Assembly: GCF_001879205.1 (NCBI RefSeq)
Contig: NZ_MLFK01000005.1
Coordinates: forward strand, 248,001 to 312,000
Direction of reading: 5' to 3'
DNA from: Flavobacterium johnsoniae
Lineage (GTDB): Bacteria > Bacteroidota > Bacteroidia > Flavobacteriales > Flavobacteriaceae
DNA: 64,000 nucleotides
A program made the position numbers and the translations under genes. Each line of letters starts with the position of its first letter. The first letter of the stretch is position 1. The notes below the pieces were generated by a model, which worked only from the letters and a program-made list of their open reading frames with translations, searched no databases and was not told the DNA's origin. Below are positions 52,029 to 59,990 of this stretch, piece by piece.

Positions 52029-53714
52029 TTACCAGAATTTAACGTATAATGCTACAATAATCAATAATGTAATTACGATTAAAACAGTAGTTTGTGGTTT
52101 TACAGTAAACATTCCCGGCTCAGATTCAAAAGCTTTAGGATTGATTTTTGGTCCTGCAAAACTCATAGCCACCATAACTAAAGTCGTAAACAAGAATGAC
52201 AATCCCATACAAATGTGGAAAGGAATTTCATAAGCACCTTTTCCATTAGGATATGCTGTGTATAATAAAGTCTCGTTTCCAAATAACATTGGAGCATATT
52301 CGTTGAATAATACAGACAATACAAATCCTAAAATTACACCCACGATAGCAGCTGCTCCGGTTGTTCTTTTCCAGAACATACCCAAAACGAACATAGCGAA
52401 AACCCCTGGGCTGATGAATCCTGTATATTTTTGAATGTAAGTGAAACCACCAACACCGCCAATTCCTAAGATATCATTCCATGTAAATAAAACTGCTAAA
52501 AGCATTGCTGCAAAAACTGCAAGTCTTCCAATATTTACCTGTTGTTTTTCTCCGGCTTCTTTCTGGATGTATTTTTTATGAATATCTAAGGTATAAATTG
52601 TAGAAATACTGTTTACTTTTCCAGCCAAAGAAGCTACAATTGCAGCCGTTAAAGCCGCTACAGAAAGTCCTTTTAATCCTGTTGGAAGGAAAGTCAATAC
52701 AGCAGAATAAGCACCGTCTTTTCCGCCCACTAACTGCGGTACATGTCCGTCTTTGTATAAAACGTAAGCAGCAATTCCGGGAAGCATTACGATTAATGGC
52801 ATTAATAATTTCAGCATACCTGCAAACAAAATTCCGGTACGAGCCGTTTGTAAATCGGCACCAAGAGCTCTTTGTGTAATGTATTGGTTACATCCCCAGT
52901 AGTTTAAGTTGATAATCCAGATACCGGCAAGATACGACATCAAACCAGGGAAAGTTAAATATTTGTCGATTTCCAATTGCGAAGAATTTGCAGTTGGTTT
53001 TGGTATAATCATTTTAAAATGTTCCGGAGCTTCTCTCATTAAAACTTTAAAACCAGCGATTGCATTTTCGCCAACGCCAAAATATTGTCCTACTGTTGTT
53101 AAGGCAATATAAGAAGTTACAAGCCCTCCAATAATTAATACCGCAACCTGAATAACGTCTGTATAAGCCACAACTTTCATTCCTCCTAACGAAATAAATA
53201 AGGCAAAAACGGCAAGACCTACCATGATTACATGCAGATATTCACCTCCCGCAAGACCGTTAATAGCAACGGCACCTAAATATAGAATAGAAGTTAAGTT
53301 TACAAAAACATACAAGAACAACCAGAAAACCGCCATAATCAAAGCCGTCGATTCGTTGTAACGTGTTTTTAAAAACTGAGGCATCGTGTAGATCTTGTTT
53401 TTAAGATAAACAGGTATGAACCAAACTGCTACAATAATTAAAGCGATAGCGGCAATCCACTCATACGCAGCTACTGCAATTCCTAAAAAGAAACCTTCAC
53501 CACTCATTCCGATGAATTGTTCTGCAGAAATATTAGAAGCAATTAACGATGCACCAATGGCCCACCAGGTTAAATTTCCTTCAGCAAGAAAATAAGCTTT
53601 AGCATCTTGTTCGTCTTGTTTACGTTTGCGGTAAACGGTGTAACCGTAGACAGAAACTACGATGAAATAAATAATAAAAACCGCATAATCTGCGAGGGAA
53701 AGGTTTTGGTTCAT
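52029..53714 (-). CDS. Sodium:solute symporter (SSS/SLC5 family, sugar type)
   Basis: This 561-aa membrane protein has about 13-14 helices. Typical SSS elements are the N-terminal LADYAVFIIYFIVVSVYGY, ASLIASNISAEQFIGMSGEG and the later GLKGLSVAALTAAIVASLAG. The region resembles SGLT-type sugar/sodium symporters. Placed directly after galT, galK and galM on the same strand, it is a likely galactose importer (inference), though a role with arabinose cannot be excluded. It has its own promoter-like box (53863-53856). Confidence 0.9.
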   Translation of the reverse strand: MNQNLSLADYAVFIIYFIVVSVYGYTVYRKRKQDEQDAKAYFLAEGNLTWWAIGASLIASNISAEQFIGMSGEGFFLGIAVAAYEWIAAIALIIVAVWFIPVYLKNKIYTMPQFLKTRYNESTALIMAVFWLFLYVFVNLTSILYLGAVAINGLAGGEYLHVIMVGLAVFALFISLGGMKVVAYTDVIQVAVLIIGGLVTSYIALTTVGQYFGVGENAIAGFKVLMREAPEHFKMIIPKPTANSSQLEIDKYLTFPGLMSYLAGIWIINLNYWGCNQYITQRALGADLQTARTGILFAGMLKLLMPLIVMLPGIAAYVLYKDGHVPQLVGGKDGAYSAVLTFLPTGLKGLSVAALTAAIVASLAGKVNSISTIYTLDIHKKYIQKEAGEKQQVNIGRLAVFAAMLLAVLFTWNDILGIGGVGGFTYIQKYTGFISPGVFAMFVLGMFWKRTTGAAAIVGVILGFVLSVLFNEYAPMLFGNETLLYTAYPNGKGAYEIPFHICMGLSFLFTTLVMVAMSFAGPKINPKAFESEPGMFTVKPQTTVLIVITLLIIVALYVKFW

Positions 53715-53855
53715 TGTTAATAGTATTTTAGATAATTAGTATGGGTGATTGTTTGTTTTAAGGTTGATAAAGTACTTATAGTTTGAGATAATCTCGTTAA
53801 AAATGAAATATGTGTTTTTATTCTGTTATTTTTTTATCAAAACAAGAATGGAAGC

Positions 53856-53863
53856 CAAATTTA
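53856..53863 (-). promoter_or_regulatory. Possible -7 box for the symporter gene
   Basis: TAAATTTG on the minus strand lies about 140 bases before ATG 53714, implying a long leader. The leader contains an 11-base palindrome (GAGATTATCTC). No TTG at -33. Confidence 0.4.
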
Positions 53864-53884
53864 AAATAAAAACTTAAAAAACTA

Positions 53885-53917
53885 CCATTGTAAATGTGTT
53901 ATTTACATTTATAATGG
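53885..53917. other. Inverted repeat between galT and symporter genes
   Basis: CCATTGTAAATGT pairs with ACATTTATAATGG over 13 positions with one G:U, around GTTATTT. It lies upstream of the symporter promoter-like box. It could be an operator or a weak attenuator. Confidence 0.5.
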
Positions 53918-53963
53918 ATTTATTATGTGTTAAATTTTAAAAATGGATCATTTAGAGTAAAAT

Positions 53964-55025
53964 TTAGTCAATTTTTACAGCACTTTTATAATGTATAACT
54001 TCTTGTTGTCTTAAAATTTCTGCGCTTTTTTCCGGGGTTATATCCCTTTGAGATTCTCCCAGCATTTCGTAACCAACCATAAACTTTTTTACAGTTGCTG
54101 AACGAAGCAATGGCGGATAAAAATGCATGTGAAAATGCCATTCAGGATGATCTAAGCCATCTGTTGGCGCTTGGTGAATACCTGATGAATACGGAAAAGA
54201 AGTGTTGAATAAATTATCATATTTAATTGTTAACTGCTTTAAAATTTTGGCGTAAGCTGTAACTTCTTCGGCATTAAAATCGGTGATTTTAGAAATAGCT
54301 CTTTTGCTTACAATCATAGTTTCATAAGGCCAGATTGCCCAAAACGGAACTAATGCAACAAAATGTTCATTTTCTATAACAATTCTGCTTTCTACTCTCA
54401 ATTCGGCCTGAACGTAATCTTCCAGAAGTGTTCTTTTGTTTTTATCGTAATATGCTTTTAAGCTGTTGTGTGTTTTTTCAACTTGAGTCGGCAGTGATGA
54501 CTGAGCCCAGATCTGCCCATGAGGATGAGGATTGCTGCATCCCATAACACTTCCTTTGTTTTCAAAAATCTGAACGTGATTAATATATTTAATACTTCCT
54601 AATTCTGTATATTCTTTCTGCCAGGTTTTAACGATGTTTTCAATATCAGAAACTTCCATTTCCGGAAGGGTTAAGTCGTGTCTTGGCGAAAAACAAACGA
54701 CTCTTGAAATTCCCTGTTCAGGTTCGGCCTTAAAAAATGTATGCTTGATATCTTCTTCAAAAATAATTTCGTCTTGTTTAAGGGCTGCAAAATCATTGTC
54801 GAATACAAAACTGTTTTTATAGGCAGGATTAATTTCTCCGTTTGCCCTAACATTTCCGGGACATAAATAACAGCTGGGATCATGTTTTGGAAGTGCTTCG
54901 GTTGAAACCGTCTCATTTTGTCCCTGCCAGGGACGTTTTGCACGATGCGGTGAAACCAAAACCCATTCATTAATTAAGGGATTAAAACGTCTGTGAGGAT
55001 CTTCGTTAATGTCAAAATTTTTCAT
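53964..55025 (-). CDS. galT: Galactose-1-phosphate uridylyltransferase
   Basis: This Leloir enzyme exchanges UMP between UDP-glucose and galactose 1-phosphate. It has 353 aa with the catalytic HPH triad in NPHPHGQIWAQS, metal-binding Cys pair in DPSCYLCPGN, and IHQAPTDG with HMHFYPP near the C-terminus. It lies 16 bp after galK on the same strand. Confidence 0.96.
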   Translation of the reverse strand: MKNFDINEDPHRRFNPLINEWVLVSPHRAKRPWQGQNETVSTEALPKHDPSCYLCPGNVRANGEINPAYKNSFVFDNDFAALKQDEIIFEEDIKHTFFKAEPEQGISRVVCFSPRHDLTLPEMEVSDIENIVKTWQKEYTELGSIKYINHVQIFENKGSVMGCSNPHPHGQIWAQSSLPTQVEKTHNSLKAYYDKNKRTLLEDYVQAELRVESRIVIENEHFVALVPFWAIWPYETMIVSKRAISKITDFNAEEVTAYAKILKQLTIKYDNLFNTSFPYSSGIHQAPTDGLDHPEWHFHMHFYPPLLRSATVKKFMVGYEMLGESQRDITPEKSAEILRQQEVIHYKSAVKID

Positions 55026-55041
55026 TGTGTTGTGTGTGGTA

Positions 55042-56202
55042 TTAAAGTAATGTTGTTCCGTTTGAGATTTTTACATCATAAAATTTTAATTCAATCCCAA
55101 ATGTATCTAAATATTGATTTGAAAACTTACTTTTTACCTCATTTTCATGTCCTTTTTTGATTAAATTTATGGTGCATCCTCCAAAACCGCCTCCCATTAA
55201 ACGAGAACCAATTATCGCATCATCTGCTTTTGCAGTGTCTACAAGCATGTCTAACTCAGCACAGCTCACCTCATATTCCTGAGATAAACCATAATGAGTT
55301 TCAAAAAGTAATTGTCCTAAATGTTCTATATTTCCTTTATCCAGAGCCACACAAGCTTGTACAACCCGATTGATTTCTTTTATTACAAAATGAACTCTTT
55401 TAAATACGGTTTCATTCATTTTATCCTGAATGCTTAAAAGCTGTTCTTCAGTACAATCCCTAAAACTTTTTATTTCCGGAAAGTTGTTTTTTATAATCGA
55501 CAAGCCTTCTTCGCATTCCATTCTGCGGGTATTGTATTCAGATGTAAAAAGAGAATGTTTAACATTACTGTCGAATAAAACAAGCGAGTAATCTTTAAAA
55601 TCAGCATTATGATATTCAAAATCCAGTGTGTTGCAATCTAATTTTATTACTTTATTTTCAAGGCCGTGAACGCTCGAAAACTGATCCATAATACCGCAGT
55701 TAATTCCAACCCAGTGTTCTGCTTTTTGTCCTAATAATGCTATATCAACTTTCCCAATTTTTAAACCAAAAAGCTGTTGAATTCCGAAAATCATCCCGCA
55801 TTCTAAGGCTGCAGAAGAAGACAGTCCGGAGCCGACCGGAATATTACTGCTGAAAACGCAGTTAAAACCTTCAAAAGAAAATCCGTTGTCCTGCAGCTGT
55901 TTAATAACGCCTCGAATGTAATTGGTCCAGACAACATCACTCAATTTCACTTCTTCGGTTAAATCAATTTCAAATTCTTCATTTAAATCGATTGCAAATA
56001 TTTTTGATTTTTTTGAATTATTTTTTTCAAAAGCAAAGCAAATTACTTTATCAATTGCAGCCGGCAGTACGTAACCATCGTTGTAATCAATGTGTTCGCC
56101 GATAATGTTTATTCTTCCTGGAGAAAGCACTACTTTTTCAGGTTTTGACCCAAAAGAATTCTCAAAAAAAGCAGTAGTATTTTGTATTAAAATGTCATTC
56201 AT
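55042..56202 (-). CDS. galK: Galactokinase
   Basis: This GHMP kinase phosphorylates galactose. It has 386 aa with the galactokinase signature PGRINIIGEHIDYNDGYVLP (about 28-47), the ATP loop PVGSGLSSSAALE and the C-terminal GGGFGGCT. It is encoded between galT and galM. Confidence 0.96.
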   Translation of the reverse strand: MNDILIQNTTAFFENSFGSKPEKVVLSPGRINIIGEHIDYNDGYVLPAAIDKVICFAFEKNNSKKSKIFAIDLNEEFEIDLTEEVKLSDVVWTNYIRGVIKQLQDNGFSFEGFNCVFSSNIPVGSGLSSSAALECGMIFGIQQLFGLKIGKVDIALLGQKAEHWVGINCGIMDQFSSVHGLENKVIKLDCNTLDFEYHNADFKDYSLVLFDSNVKHSLFTSEYNTRRMECEEGLSIIKNNFPEIKSFRDCTEEQLLSIQDKMNETVFKRVHFVIKEINRVVQACVALDKGNIEHLGQLLFETHYGLSQEYEVSCAELDMLVDTAKADDAIIGSRLMGGGFGGCTINLIKKGHENEVKSKFSNQYLDTFGIELKFYDVKISNGTTLL

Positions 56203-56226
56203 TATTGTAAAAATGGTTGGTGGTTT

Positions 56227-57282
56227 TTAGTTTATATTTTCAAATTTATAAACTGTTTTCTGGATATATTCTTCGTCTTTCTTTAAAACCGAATTTGGAA
56301 AATGAGCCTGATTGGGAGCATCTGGAAAATTTTGGGTTTCAAAACAAACACCGCTTGTTTTATGATACACCGCATTATTTTTTCCTTTTAAGACGTCAAA
56401 ACAATTACCGCCTACATATATATGTACGCTGGGCTGATTGGTGTAAACGCTCATTTTTAAATTATTTTTGGAACTTAACAAATATGCCGCGACGTTTCCT
56501 TTTTCGTTAATAACAAAAGAATTATCAATTACAGAAGGACAGTTTTTCTCTAATCTGAAATCAAATTTATGGCTGGTAAGATCTGCAAAATTTCCTGTTG
56601 GAATATTTTCGTGATTGGTCTCCAGTATTTTGTCAGCATTAATAAAAATCTTTTGATCCAGAACGCTGTTGTCGTGACCGTCAAGATTAAAATAACTATG
56701 ATGTGTTAAATTTACAATAGTATCTGCTGTAGAAACGGCTTTATAATCTAATTTCAATTCATTTTCTTCGGTTAAAGTATAAGTCAAATCGACTTGTAAT
56801 TCTCCCGGATAATTTTCATCTAAATCTTTGCTTAAAAGACTAAAAGTCACAGACGGATTTTCGCCGGAAGTTCGCTTGGTAACATTCCAGATTTTCTTTC
56901 CAAAACCTTTATTACCGCCGTGCAAAGCATTTCCGTTATTGTTTTTGGCTAATTGATATGTTTTTCCGTTTAAGCTAAAAATCCCCTTATTGATTCTTCC
57001 TGCATAACGGCCGACAGTTGTACCAAAATAAGGCGCACTTGGCAAGAAATAGGATTCTAAATAAGAAGAAAGCGAATCGAAACCTAAAACCACATCAACA
57101 ATATTTCCTTTAGAAGTTGGAATTTCTAAAGAAGTTACTGTTGCGCCATAATTTATAATCTGAACTTTCATTCCGTTTTTATTTGATAATTCGAAAGAAA
57201 GAATTTCGTTGTTATCTGCCATAAAACCGAAAGATTTAGAATTACAAGTTTCCTGAAAATGAGATTTATGTTTTATTTCCAT
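56227..57282 (-). CDS. galM: Aldose 1-epimerase (galactose mutarotase)
   Basis: This enzyme interconverts the alpha and beta anomers of galactose so that galK can use them. It has about 351 aa with the catalytic pair LTHHSYFNLDGH and a Glu-containing GVCFETQNFPDA, plus VGRYAGRINKG. The frame extends to 57321, but ATG 57282 follows two promoter-like boxes. First gene of the gal operon. Confidence 0.94.
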   Translation of the reverse strand: MEIKHKSHFQETCNSKSFGFMADNNEILSFELSNKNGMKVQIINYGATVTSLEIPTSKGNIVDVVLGFDSLSSYLESYFLPSAPYFGTTVGRYAGRINKGIFSLNGKTYQLAKNNNGNALHGGNKGFGKKIWNVTKRTSGENPSVTFSLLSKDLDENYPGELQVDLTYTLTEENELKLDYKAVSTADTIVNLTHHSYFNLDGHDNSVLDQKIFINADKILETNHENIPTGNFADLTSHKFDFRLEKNCPSVIDNSFVINEKGNVAAYLLSSKNNLKMSVYTNQPSVHIYVGGNCFDVLKGKNNAVYHKTSGVCFETQNFPDAPNQAHFPNSVLKKDEEYIQKTVYKFENIN

Positions 57283-57306
57283 ATCAAATCTGCCAAATGT
57301 AAATTT

Positions 57307-57314
57307 CAAAAATA
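57307..57314 (-). promoter_or_regulatory. -7 promoter box of galM
   Basis: TATTTTTG on the minus strand lies 24 bases before ATG 57282. A second match TACATTTG (57301-57294) lies closer to the start; either could serve. Confidence 0.55.
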
Positions 57315-57335
57315 AAAACATTCTTTATTTTTACA

Positions 57336-57352
57336 TACCAGTACCTACCAGT
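57336..57352. promoter_or_regulatory. TACCAGT direct repeat, likely operator between galM and the GntR gene
   Basis: TACCAGT occurs at 57336-57342 and again at 57346-57352, one DNA turn apart. It lies between the divergent galM and gntR genes at the expected -33 zone of galM. A site for the adjacent GntR-type protein is the natural reading (inference). Confidence 0.6.
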
Positions 57353-57384
57353 TTTTGTATATTGCGCAAAATTCTTCTTTTTTT

Positions 57385-58383
57385 ATGAATATTATTTCGA
57401 TTCAAAATAACATCGGGCAGCCGAAATATAAACAGATTATTCTTTCAATAGAAAAAGCAATTGAAGATGAAAAGCTGATAAAAGGCGATCGTCTTCCGTC
57501 TGTAAATAAAGTTTGTCTGGCGTTTTCGTTATCTCGCGACACGGTTTTACTGGCTTATGATGAGCTCAAAAAAAGAGGGATAATTTATGCCATTCCCGGA
57601 AAAGGATACTACGTTAAGAGCGTTGAAACCACCATAAAACAAAAGATTTTTTTACTTTTTGATGAGTTAAATATTTTTAAAGAAGATATCTATAATTCTT
57701 TTTTAAATAATATTGGCAAAAATGTTCAGGTCGATATTTTCTTTCATCATTTTAATGGAGGTGTTTTTCAAAAACTAATTAACGACAGCAATGGCATGTA
57801 CACCAAATATATTTTGATGCCAACGAATTTGAAAGATATTGCCGCATCTATAAAAACCCTACCAGTAGGGGATGTTATTATACTAGATCAGACCAATCCG
57901 GATTTGAAATCGTATCCGGCAATTTATCAAAACCATCAAAAGGATATTTTTGAAGGACTGCAAAAAGGAAAGGAAAGATTGAGCAAATACAAAAAGCTGA
58001 TTTTAATTTTTCCGGGATTTCGGGAACCGCTCGGAATGAAAATGGGTTTTGAGGATTTTTGTGCCGAATATCATTTTGAATCTGAAATCATAACAGAATT
58101 TACGAATAGAGAAATTACGATTGGAGATTTGTATATAATACCAAATGACCGAGATTTGGTTCGGGTAATTGAAAAAGCAAGAGATCAAAACTTAAAACTT
58201 GGAGCTGATTTTGGCATTATATCGTATAATGAAACACCGTTGAAAAAAATCGCAGCTAATGGAATTACAACCATTTCAACCCATTTTGAAGCTATGGGAA
58301 AAATTTTAGCAGAAATGGTTTTAAAAGGAAGCAAGGATCAAATAGAAAACAAATCGTCTTTGATAATGCGAAATTCTTTGTAA
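57385..58383 (+). CDS. GntR family transcriptional regulator with LacI-like ligand domain
   Basis: The protein has 332 aa. The N-terminal GntR winged helix (about 10-80) has KYKQIILSIEKAIEDEKLIK, then LPSVNKVCLAFSLSRDTVLL and AYDELKKRGIIYAIPGKGYY. The rest resembles a type 1 periplasmic-binding fold, as in AraR-like regulators. It is divergent from galM-K-T and may respond to galactose. The frame extends to a TTG at 57355, but ATG 57385 is the better start. It ends near the 11-bp palindrome. Confidence 0.88.
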   Translation: MNIISIQNNIGQPKYKQIILSIEKAIEDEKLIKGDRLPSVNKVCLAFSLSRDTVLLAYDELKKRGIIYAIPGKGYYVKSVETTIKQKIFLLFDELNIFKEDIYNSFLNNIGKNVQVDIFFHHFNGGVFQKLINDSNGMYTKYILMPTNLKDIAASIKTLPVGDVIILDQTNPDLKSYPAIYQNHQKDIFEGLQKGKERLSKYKKLILIFPGFREPLGMKMGFEDFCAEYHFESEIITEFTNREITIGDLYIIPNDRDLVRVIEKARDQNLKLGADFGIISYNETPLKKIAANGITTISTHFEAMGKILAEMVLKGSKDQIENKSSLIMRNSL

Positions 58384-58399
58384 TACTTTGAGTGATGAT

Positions 58400-58426
58400 T
58401 TGTGATGTAATTTGCTTACATCACAA
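58400..58426. other. Perfect 11-bp palindrome after the GntR gene
   Basis: TTGTGATGTAA and TTACATCACAA flank TTTGC. It lies just after the stop with no T tract, so it could be a hairpin terminator variant or an operator. Confidence 0.55.
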
Positions 58427-58489
58427 GGAAATGATATTTTGTTTAAAAAATCTACGCTTTATTAATAAAAAAAATAAAAATGCAATTAC

Positions 58490-58521
58490 TTGTTTTTCAA
58501 GATTAATTTTACTTACATTTG
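58490..58521 (+). promoter_or_regulatory. Promoter of a possible small RNA
   Basis: TTG (58490-58492), 21 bases, then TACATTTG (58514-58521) is a good Flavobacterium promoter match. The -7 box lies in a perfect 18-bp palindrome (58513-58530), which itself reads TACATTTG in both directions. No gene follows on this strand before a terminator at 58647. Confidence 0.6.
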
Positions 58522-58527
58522 CAAATG

Positions 58528-58687
58528 TAAATTTTACACTTATTATTGTTTTAGCGATTAGTGTTCATAATGATCGCTTAAAACATAGGTTAAAAATAGA
58601 ATAAATGAATTTTGTTTATTTTTTTTAATAGTAGTTTTATTGAAGAAAAAACCCTGAAAGTTGTGGATTTCAGGGTTTTGTTTTTTT
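58528..58687 (+). ncRNA. Possible small RNA between gal and ara regions
   Basis: From the promoter at 58490-58521 a transcript would run about 160 bases to the terminator. It contains ACACTTAT (58536-58543) and a TTTTAGCGAT / ATCGCTTAAAA stem. No convincing reading frame is present. The remainder of the 58384-58739 gap holds the palindrome at 58400 and nothing else visible. Confidence 0.35.
58647..58687. terminator. Terminator between the GntR and Nudix genes
   Basis: The stem AAAACCCTGAAA / TTTCAGGGTTTT has an 8-base loop and flanking A and T runs. It can serve plus-strand transcripts and the convergent Nudix gene. Confidence 0.9.
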
Positions 58688-58739
58688 GCTAAATCGCTAA
58701 GATTAAAATGATTTGAAAAATCTGCTGTATCTGACCTTT

Positions 58740-59435
58740 TTATAGATTCAGAACAAAATTATTAAGTAATTTTTCTTCGTATTTTTCTTTATTAAAAGTA
58801 TACAAATACGATCCTTTTCTAGACGACTGCATGTCTTTTTCTTCTAATTTATTCAGGATTTCGAGAGAATTAATTTTACTGATAAAATTTCTCTTATCTA
58901 ATTCCTTATTCAAAATAGCTTCGTATAATTCTAAAAGCTGGCGCATGGTAAATTTTTCCGGTAATAATTCAAAACCAATTGGTTTTATAGAAGTTTTGTA
59001 ACGAAGTCTTTTAATTGCATTTTGAACCATTTCGTTGTGGTCAAAAATTAAGTTGGGCGCCTCATTAATAGGGAACCATTCGGCATGGTAATTTTTAATT
59101 AGTTCTGCATTATGATTTTCGATATTAATCAAAGCAAAATACGAAACCGAAATTGTTCTTTCAACCGGGTCACGATCAATTTCACTGTACGCATACAGCT
59201 GCTCCATATATATATCGTTAAGACCTGTATAGGTATTTAATATCCTAATAGCTGCATCATCTAAAACTTCATCGCGTTTTAGAAACCCTCCAATCAAAGA
59301 CCATTTTCCTTTTTCAGGTTCAAAATCTCTTTTAATTAAAAGTATTTTCAAACCTTCACTGTCAAATCCAAAAATAATACAATCTACTGCTAGTAAAACT
59401 TTATCGGCAGAGCTATAACTGTTTAGCATATTCAA
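58740..59435 (-). CDS. Nudix-domain transcriptional regulator (AraR/NrtR-like)
   Basis: The protein has 231 aa. Residues about 10-140 form a Nudix fold (WSLIGGFLKRDEVLDDAAIR), but the Nudix box is broken: the usual REUxEExGU reads RILNTYTGL, so the catalytic Glu residues are missing. The C-terminal part (about 150-231) is a winged-helix-like domain (FTMRQLLELYEAILNKELDK). In Bacteroides an arabinose regulator of this type (AraR, NrtR family) controls arabinose genes; the ara genes next to it fit (inference). Confidence 0.85.
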   Translation of the reverse strand: MNMLNSYSSADKVLLAVDCIIFGFDSEGLKILLIKRDFEPEKGKWSLIGGFLKRDEVLDDAAIRILNTYTGLNDIYMEQLYAYSEIDRDPVERTISVSYFALINIENHNAELIKNYHAEWFPINEAPNLIFDHNEMVQNAIKRLRYKTSIKPIGFELLPEKFTMRQLLELYEAILNKELDKRNFISKINSLEILNKLEEKDMQSSRKGSYLYTFNKEKYEEKLLNNFVLNL

Positions 59436-59990
59436 TATTTTATTGGTAAAGATATAAACTTCTTATTTTGTTTCATAATTCATTAATGTAATAATTACAC
59501 TTATGCAAATATATTGATAAAAACAGGAAGTTTTAACAATTGATTTCGGCATATAATCTTGAATATATTTATTCTATTTTCTTAATTATTCTAATGTTAA
59601 AATCAGGATCAAAGGTAAAAACATTTTTAAAAGAGCATTGCTGTAGGGATTATTATTTTTATTTCAAAATTTTAAACAACCAAGTATTGTTATAAAAAAC
59701 GTGTTTTTCTGTGTTTTTTGTAATTTTTTCAGCTTTAAAACTTTTTGTTAAATGTTTTTTGAGACCTTAAAGTCGCTTTATTGTTCATGTTTTTGAAAAA
59801 GTATTGCGAATTCTGTTTTTTGCAACCAGTTGTTTTAGCTTTTTAATTTGTTTTTAAGATTTTTTTTTGTTTAAATTTACAAATGTTAAACAAACACTTA
59901 TTTTAAGCTGTTTGGGAAAAAGAAAAGCCAAAAATTACAACTATTATCTAACCAACTTGTTTTTCTGCATGTCAAAAACCACAATAGACT
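59436..59990. other. 555-bp gap upstream of the arabinofuranosidase gene
   Basis: No gene is supported. Two copies of ACACTTAT occur (59497-59504, next to the Nudix gene, and 59894-59901, upstream of the arabinofuranosidase). The second is inside the dyad CTTATTTTAAG. The rest is AT-rich; short frames here look accidental. Confidence 0.5.

Noticed and set aside
57869..57882. CCCTACCAGTAGGG palindrome resembling the TACCAGT operator
   Set aside because: It lies inside the GntR coding sequence, is explained by codons, and is far from any promoter.
58392..58604. Small 70-residue open frame after the GntR gene
   Set aside because: It has Lys/Phe/Ile-rich random-looking sequence, spans the palindrome and the small RNA promoter, and has no supporting start signal.
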